Of a stretch of 9,035 bases of DNA, positions 6,490 to 9,035 are shown one piece after another. The position numbers were made by a program, and so were the translations under genes. The DNA is from T3Sed10-241 sp036751905. GTDB taxonomy: Bacteria; Bacteroidota; Bacteroidia; Flavobacteriales_D; Cryomorphaceae. The stretch is from assembly GCA_036751905.1 (NCBI GenBank), contig DAIOTP010000132.1, forward strand, positions 1-9,035. Reading direction: 5' to 3'. Positions within the stretch are counted from its first letter, which is position 1, and every line of letters begins with the position of its first letter. The notes under the pieces were generated by a model. The model saw nothing but the letters and a program-made list of their open reading frames with translations. It did not search any database and had not been told where the DNA came from.

Positions 6490-7258
6490 TTACTTCAGCA
6501 ACACTTTTTCGGATGAAAGGACCATCTCATACTTGCTGGCCAGTATGGTACAGTTGTGTTCAGGCAGGCCATATCTTACCACTGCATTGTTCTCGTTGGC
6601 ACAGCGCATTAACCCGATGGTGGGCTTTTCGTAGTGTTACTATTCTTCTATGCTATAGTAGTTTACATACACCTGAAGCTGTCGTAAATCCCGATGTATT
6701 ATTTTGTGTGTTTTAAATTACAGTAGCACAAAGCACCGCAATAGGCGATTGTAGAAAACGAGATCTACACAAAAAGTCATCGCCTCCGAGGTGGATGCGT
6801 TTCTGTCTGGCTATGAAGGTAAAACCATTGCCCAGTTTGAGATAGAAATCATGGAGTTGGGTAATGATGGCTTGTTCAAGGCCTTACTAGCAACAGGATG
6901 CTTCACGCTTCAAACCAAGAAATTCAAGCACCATGGGATCCTTGATGATTTCTTCGGGCTTTTCAGGATGTTTTTCTTTTTTGGCAACAGCCAGCACATG
7001 GGCCTTGTCCTTGCTTAGGAGCAACCGCTCATAGAGCTGGTTATTTATTTGGCGTTCCAATTCTCTTGTTGGTCAGATGTTCTTGGCGGTCACAGCCAAA
7101 TAAAGGCCCTTTTGTCTTCTCTATCAATCGGCAACATGAGCTTATAATGCTTCCCGCTGAATTTCGTCCGCACTGCGGACGCATTTGGAAATATCCGGTA
7201 GAATTGTCGAAATCGATCTCTCAGCACAGAGCGAAACATTGGACCTATCTATCCCTTC
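6490..7258 (-). pseudogene. DUF1016/YhcG-type PD-(D/E)XK nuclease gene, heavily decayed (copy B)
   Basis: Reading the minus strand across frames gives a nearly continuous family match. Segments in order are GIDRSNVSLCAE, RFRQFYRIFPNASAVRTKFS, HYKLM, TRELERQINNQLYERLLLSK, VLEFLGLK, GLEQAIITQLHDFYLKLGNG, FIARQKRIHLGGDDF, VDLVFYNRLLRCFVLL, FKTHKIIHRDLRQLQVYVNY, and PTIGLMRCANEN through ASKYEMVLSS. Frameshifts fall near 7215-7222, near 7095-7105 and at the A run 6771-6775. In-frame stops are TGA at 7075-7073 (replacing Trp before PTRELE), TAG-TAA at 6889-6884, TAA at 6720-6718 and TAG-TAA at 6642-6637. The TAA at 6720 replaces the Asp of the expected I-D-L-K, a catalytic position of the PD-(D/E)XK fold. 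The N-terminal part of the family before GIDRS is missing. The family includes putative DNA nucleases linked to restriction and phage defence; this copy is dead. Confidence 0.88.
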
Positions 7259-7320
7259 ATTTATCACGGGATTATTCCAGTCCGAACTGGCTTTGTAGAG
7301 ATTCCTATTTTCCGGGAGCA

Positions 7321-7362
7321 ATTCACCAAAGAACATGCTTTTCAGTGAATCTATTCAGCAAA
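7321..7362. repeat. Diverged copy of the ATPase-promoter palindrome
   Basis: The 42 bases align without gaps to 3408-3449. They share ATTCACCAAA at the start and TGAAT[C][G/T]ATTCA[C/G]CAAA at the end, and both have the 30-bp ATTCAC...GTGAAT unit (7321-7350). The second unit is cut short after CAAA. The TATATTTG -7 element of the other copy is not preserved (GTTCTTTG on the minus strand). It lies 63 bases upstream of the DUF1016 pseudogene and in the same orientation as the copy at the DUF4143 start. Confidence 0.65.
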
Positions 7363-7450
7363 TGTCATAATATGCAGTGGATGCACAGCAAGACTAAGAC
7401 CTTAACATATTCTGGGGTTCAACGCAAGACAGCTGGCATTTCTAGTTTTC

Positions 7451-8422
7451 TCAACCTTCCTCTTTCACCTCTTTCTCCATTTTCTTTTTCATAAACTGGC
7501 CGCCGCCTATGGCGACAGCCACCAAGACCAAATAAGGTATCAGCATCTGGATGTAGGTGAATTGGCTGAGGTCTTTCACCATCGCAAAGGCGAATGCAGC
7601 AAGCCATGAAACCATGGACACGCCGCCCACGGCAAAACCAATCCTCTTAAAAGTTTGGTCTTCTTCAATCTGGTCCTTAACCATAGAAAACTTCTGAATT
7701 TCAGGCATCATATAAAAATTCAAGAAGATACCATTGATGCTCAGCACAAGTACAGCAGTCATTTTCATCAAAAATCGCGAATCACTGTTGTAGGTCTCCA
7801 TGTCGGTGAGGTACAAAGCCACCCCTGTCACAAATAGCAGTGCCAGGCCGAGGATAATGATTTGAGAGATGAGGTGCATGATAACGGCCTCCGCAGAACT
7901 GACGCGAAAATTGCGGAGAAAATGAAAGATCAAAATATCCAAAATCAGCGTTCCACCGAGGCCAAGCACCATGCCAAGGAGGTGAAATGTGAGCAGATAC
8001 TCGATTGTCTCCGCCATCACCAATACCGGATGCTCCATAAAGAAATATACGATGGCAGCAATGGCTGCATTGAGCAACACATATACCGGCGTGGCCCAGT
8101 TGAATTCAACCTTTCGTATGAAGGTGATGCTAAATTTATAAAGGAAGATCATTAAGGCACAGGACGATAACAAAAACAGCGTTAGATTCAACGGTGCCGG
8201 ATTGCCAGCCAGAATCCAGTCAATGATCGACGTCACGGTCATCAGCCCAAAATAGCCGATGACCAGTTTTTCATATGGAATTTTAAGGAGGTACATGCCC
8301 TGCATATGATCGAGGGCATCGTCTTCTTTGACCTCGGTTCGAACGCGGTTCTTATACCGAAGAAACCCGATGATTAATCCTGTTAGCGATAGCAAAATGA
8401 TGCCAACTAGCTTAATTTTCAT
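7451..8422 (-). CDS. Multi-pass integral membrane protein of unknown function
   Basis: The 323-residue protein is strongly hydrophobic, with about nine predicted membrane helices near 4-21, 51-71, 79-97, 111-128, 143-167, 183-205, 218-238, 260-281 and 288-308. A charged loop follows the first helix (residues 22-50) and the C-terminus is highly charged (MKKKMEKEVKEEG). Helices 5-7 contain FHLLGMVLGLGGTLILDILI (146-165), a His in HLISQ (183-187) and an Asn in SINGIFLNFY (228-237). Paired His residues in adjacent helices recall heme-binding membrane proteins, and this block looks like a conserved module seen in other bacterial membrane proteins, but I cannot name the family. The ATG at 8422 has no Shine-Dalgarno sequence. 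The frame is intact. A possible small ORF lies 76 bases upstream on the same strand. Confidence 0.85.
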   Translation of the reverse strand: MKIKLVGIILLSLTGLIIGFLRYKNRVRTEVKEDDALDHMQGMYLLKIPYEKLVIGYFGLMTVTSIIDWILAGNPAPLNLTLFLLSSCALMIFLYKFSITFIRKVEFNWATPVYVLLNAAIAAIVYFFMEHPVLVMAETIEYLLTFHLLGMVLGLGGTLILDILIFHFLRNFRVSSAEAVIMHLISQIIILGLALLFVTGVALYLTDMETYNSDSRFLMKMTAVLVLSINGIFLNFYMMPEIQKFSMVKDQIEEDQTFKRIGFAVGGVSMVSWLAAFAFAMVKDLSQFTYIQMLIPYLVLVAVAIGGGQFMKKKMEKEVKEEG

Positions 8423-8498
8423 GGCTCATAAGATTGATTATTGGTTTAAGGTAGTCAATCCATCAGGTAATCTTGTCCCATTAGACCAAACTGTATGA

Positions 8499-8645
8499 TC
8501 AACAGGTGTTAACTTTTGTTTGTCGTGTGGCGGAGCGAAATATCACGATGTAATTCGGCTCTGGTTTTGGTATAAACCTGAATGCATCAAAGCTGTTTAG
8601 ATCCAGCTGCATGTCAAGTTCAGTGAGATATTCGATTGGCGACAT
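8499..8645 (-). CDS. Possible 48-residue small ORF or gene relic
   Basis: The ATG at 8645 opens a frame reading MSPIEYLTELDMQLDLNSFD, then AFRFIPKPEP and IVIFRSATRQTKVNTC, ending TGA at 8501-8499. The composition is protein-like (balanced charge, Pro/Phe spacing), unlike most chance frames here. In-frame stops lie just upstream, so ATG is the only start. It shares the strand of the membrane-protein gene 76 bases downstream. No family is recognised. It could be a small gene, the remnant of a larger one, or a chance frame. The remaining parts of 8423-8752 show nothing I can identify. Confidence 0.35.
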   Translation of the reverse strand: MSPIEYLTELDMQLDLNSFDAFRFIPKPEPNYIVIFRSATRQTKVNTC

Positions 8646-8752
8646 TTTGAAAGTATGCTCCTACTTTTAAGCTATTCTAACCCCATTGCACAGCACCGCA
8701 GCAATCCACATGCTCCTTATTCATGCCGCCACAAGCACCATACCAGCGCCGC

Positions 8753-9035
8753 TCACCTCCTCAACACCACCCGCTGCAGCGCAACCAATCCGCCGGTACT
8801 TTTCAGCTGAAGTAAATAGGTACCCGACGCGATTTTGCTCAGGTCAACTTCAACGTGGTTTTCACCATGCTTTAAGCCCTCTAAAGGGAGCATTTGTTGA
8901 TGTACGAGGCCACCATTGGAATCGCGCAGTTGCAGCTCCATTTCCTCGACTGTTTTTAGGTGGAAACGCAAATGTAAATTACCCTCATTCGGATTGGGAT
9001 ACACTTGCAATGCCAGGGAGTTTGTGCTCATCGGG
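8753..9035 (-). CDS. T9SS type A sorting domain of a secreted protein, 5' part outside the window
   Basis: The frame is open through the right edge and ends at TGA 8755-8753, so only the last 93-94 residues are seen. They form a T9SS type A sorting domain: LQVYPNPNEGNLHLRF, then MELQLRDSNGG, the spacing strand VEVDLSKIASGTYLLQLKS, and the basic end LQRVVLRR. The YPNP and G-x-Y-x-[LI] marks and the terminal Arg pair are typical of cargo recognised by PorU/PorV at the outer membrane and cleaved on export. A Met at 9031 is not the start, as such domains never stand alone and the frame continues. The cargo domain cannot be known from here. Confidence 0.9.
   Translation of the reverse strand, partial: PMSTNSLALQVYPNPNEGNLHLRFHLKTVEEMELQLRDSNGGLVHQQMLPLEGLKHGENHVEVDLSKIASGTYLLQLKSTGGLVALQRVVLRR

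Noticed and set aside
7142..7336. A 64-codon minus-strand frame that could be called a small gene
   Set aside because: It joins non-family sequence to one frame of the DUF1016 pseudogene (GIDRSNVSLCAE) and then runs on in the wrong frame, so it is a product of decay.
6791..7494. Plus-strand frames of 75 and 142 codons over the nuclease pseudogene
   Set aside because: The opposite strand carries a clear DUF1016 match, so these are shadows.
1..9035. tRNA, rRNA, insertion sequences with terminal inverted repeats, and riboswitches
   Set aside because: Reading both strands gave no cloverleaf, no transposase motif and no matched terminal repeats; the repeated segments found are explained by gene relics and the palindromic element.

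Overview
The window most likely comes from a member of the Bacteroidota. Two proteins end in type IX secretion (T9SS) type A sorting domains, several families present are common in that phylum (DUF2480, DUF4143 ATPase, a short SdpI-like protein), and promoter-like TAnnTTTG elements lie in front of two genes with no Shine-Dalgarno sequence. It reads as accessory or decaying chromosome: nearly everything is on the minus strand, intergenic spaces are long, and intact genes alternate with gene remnants.

Layout. The left edge holds the 3' end of an unidentified plus-strand CDS (stop at 146), followed directly by a broken 3' fragment of a DUF2480 gene (about 172-390). Converging on it is a minus-strand hipBA toxin-antitoxin operon (416-2010). 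hipB is intact with a GTG start. hipA carries an in-frame amber codon and a one-base contraction of a homopolymer, so it cannot give a full kinase as assembled. Overlapping inverted repeats just upstream of hipB look like the autoregulatory operator. A roughly 100-bp remnant of a DUF1016/YhcG-type PD-(D/E)XK nuclease gene follows, then an intact DUF4143 AAA ATPase gene (2267-3409) whose start sits in two tandem 30-bp palindromic units.

The centre holds a secreted parallel beta-helix protein with signal peptide and T9SS tail (3534-5483, interrupted by a 10-N assembly gap), then an SdpI-family membrane protein (5807-6148). From 6490 to about 7258 lies a second, much longer DUF1016 nuclease pseudogene with at least three frameshifts and four sites with in-frame stops, one of which replaces a catalytic acidic residue. 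About 60 bp upstream of it is a diverged copy of the palindromic element that precedes the DUF4143 ATPase. The right side has an unidentified multi-pass membrane protein (7451-8422), a possible 48-codon small ORF, and the 3' end of another T9SS-secreted protein running off the window.

I do not see a complete new multi-gene system. The most interesting signal is the paired remnants: an ATPase promoter element and DUF1016 nuclease sequence occur together at two places about 5 kb apart. This suggests an ancestral palindrome/ATPase/nuclease module that was duplicated and is decaying next to a disabled hipBA locus.
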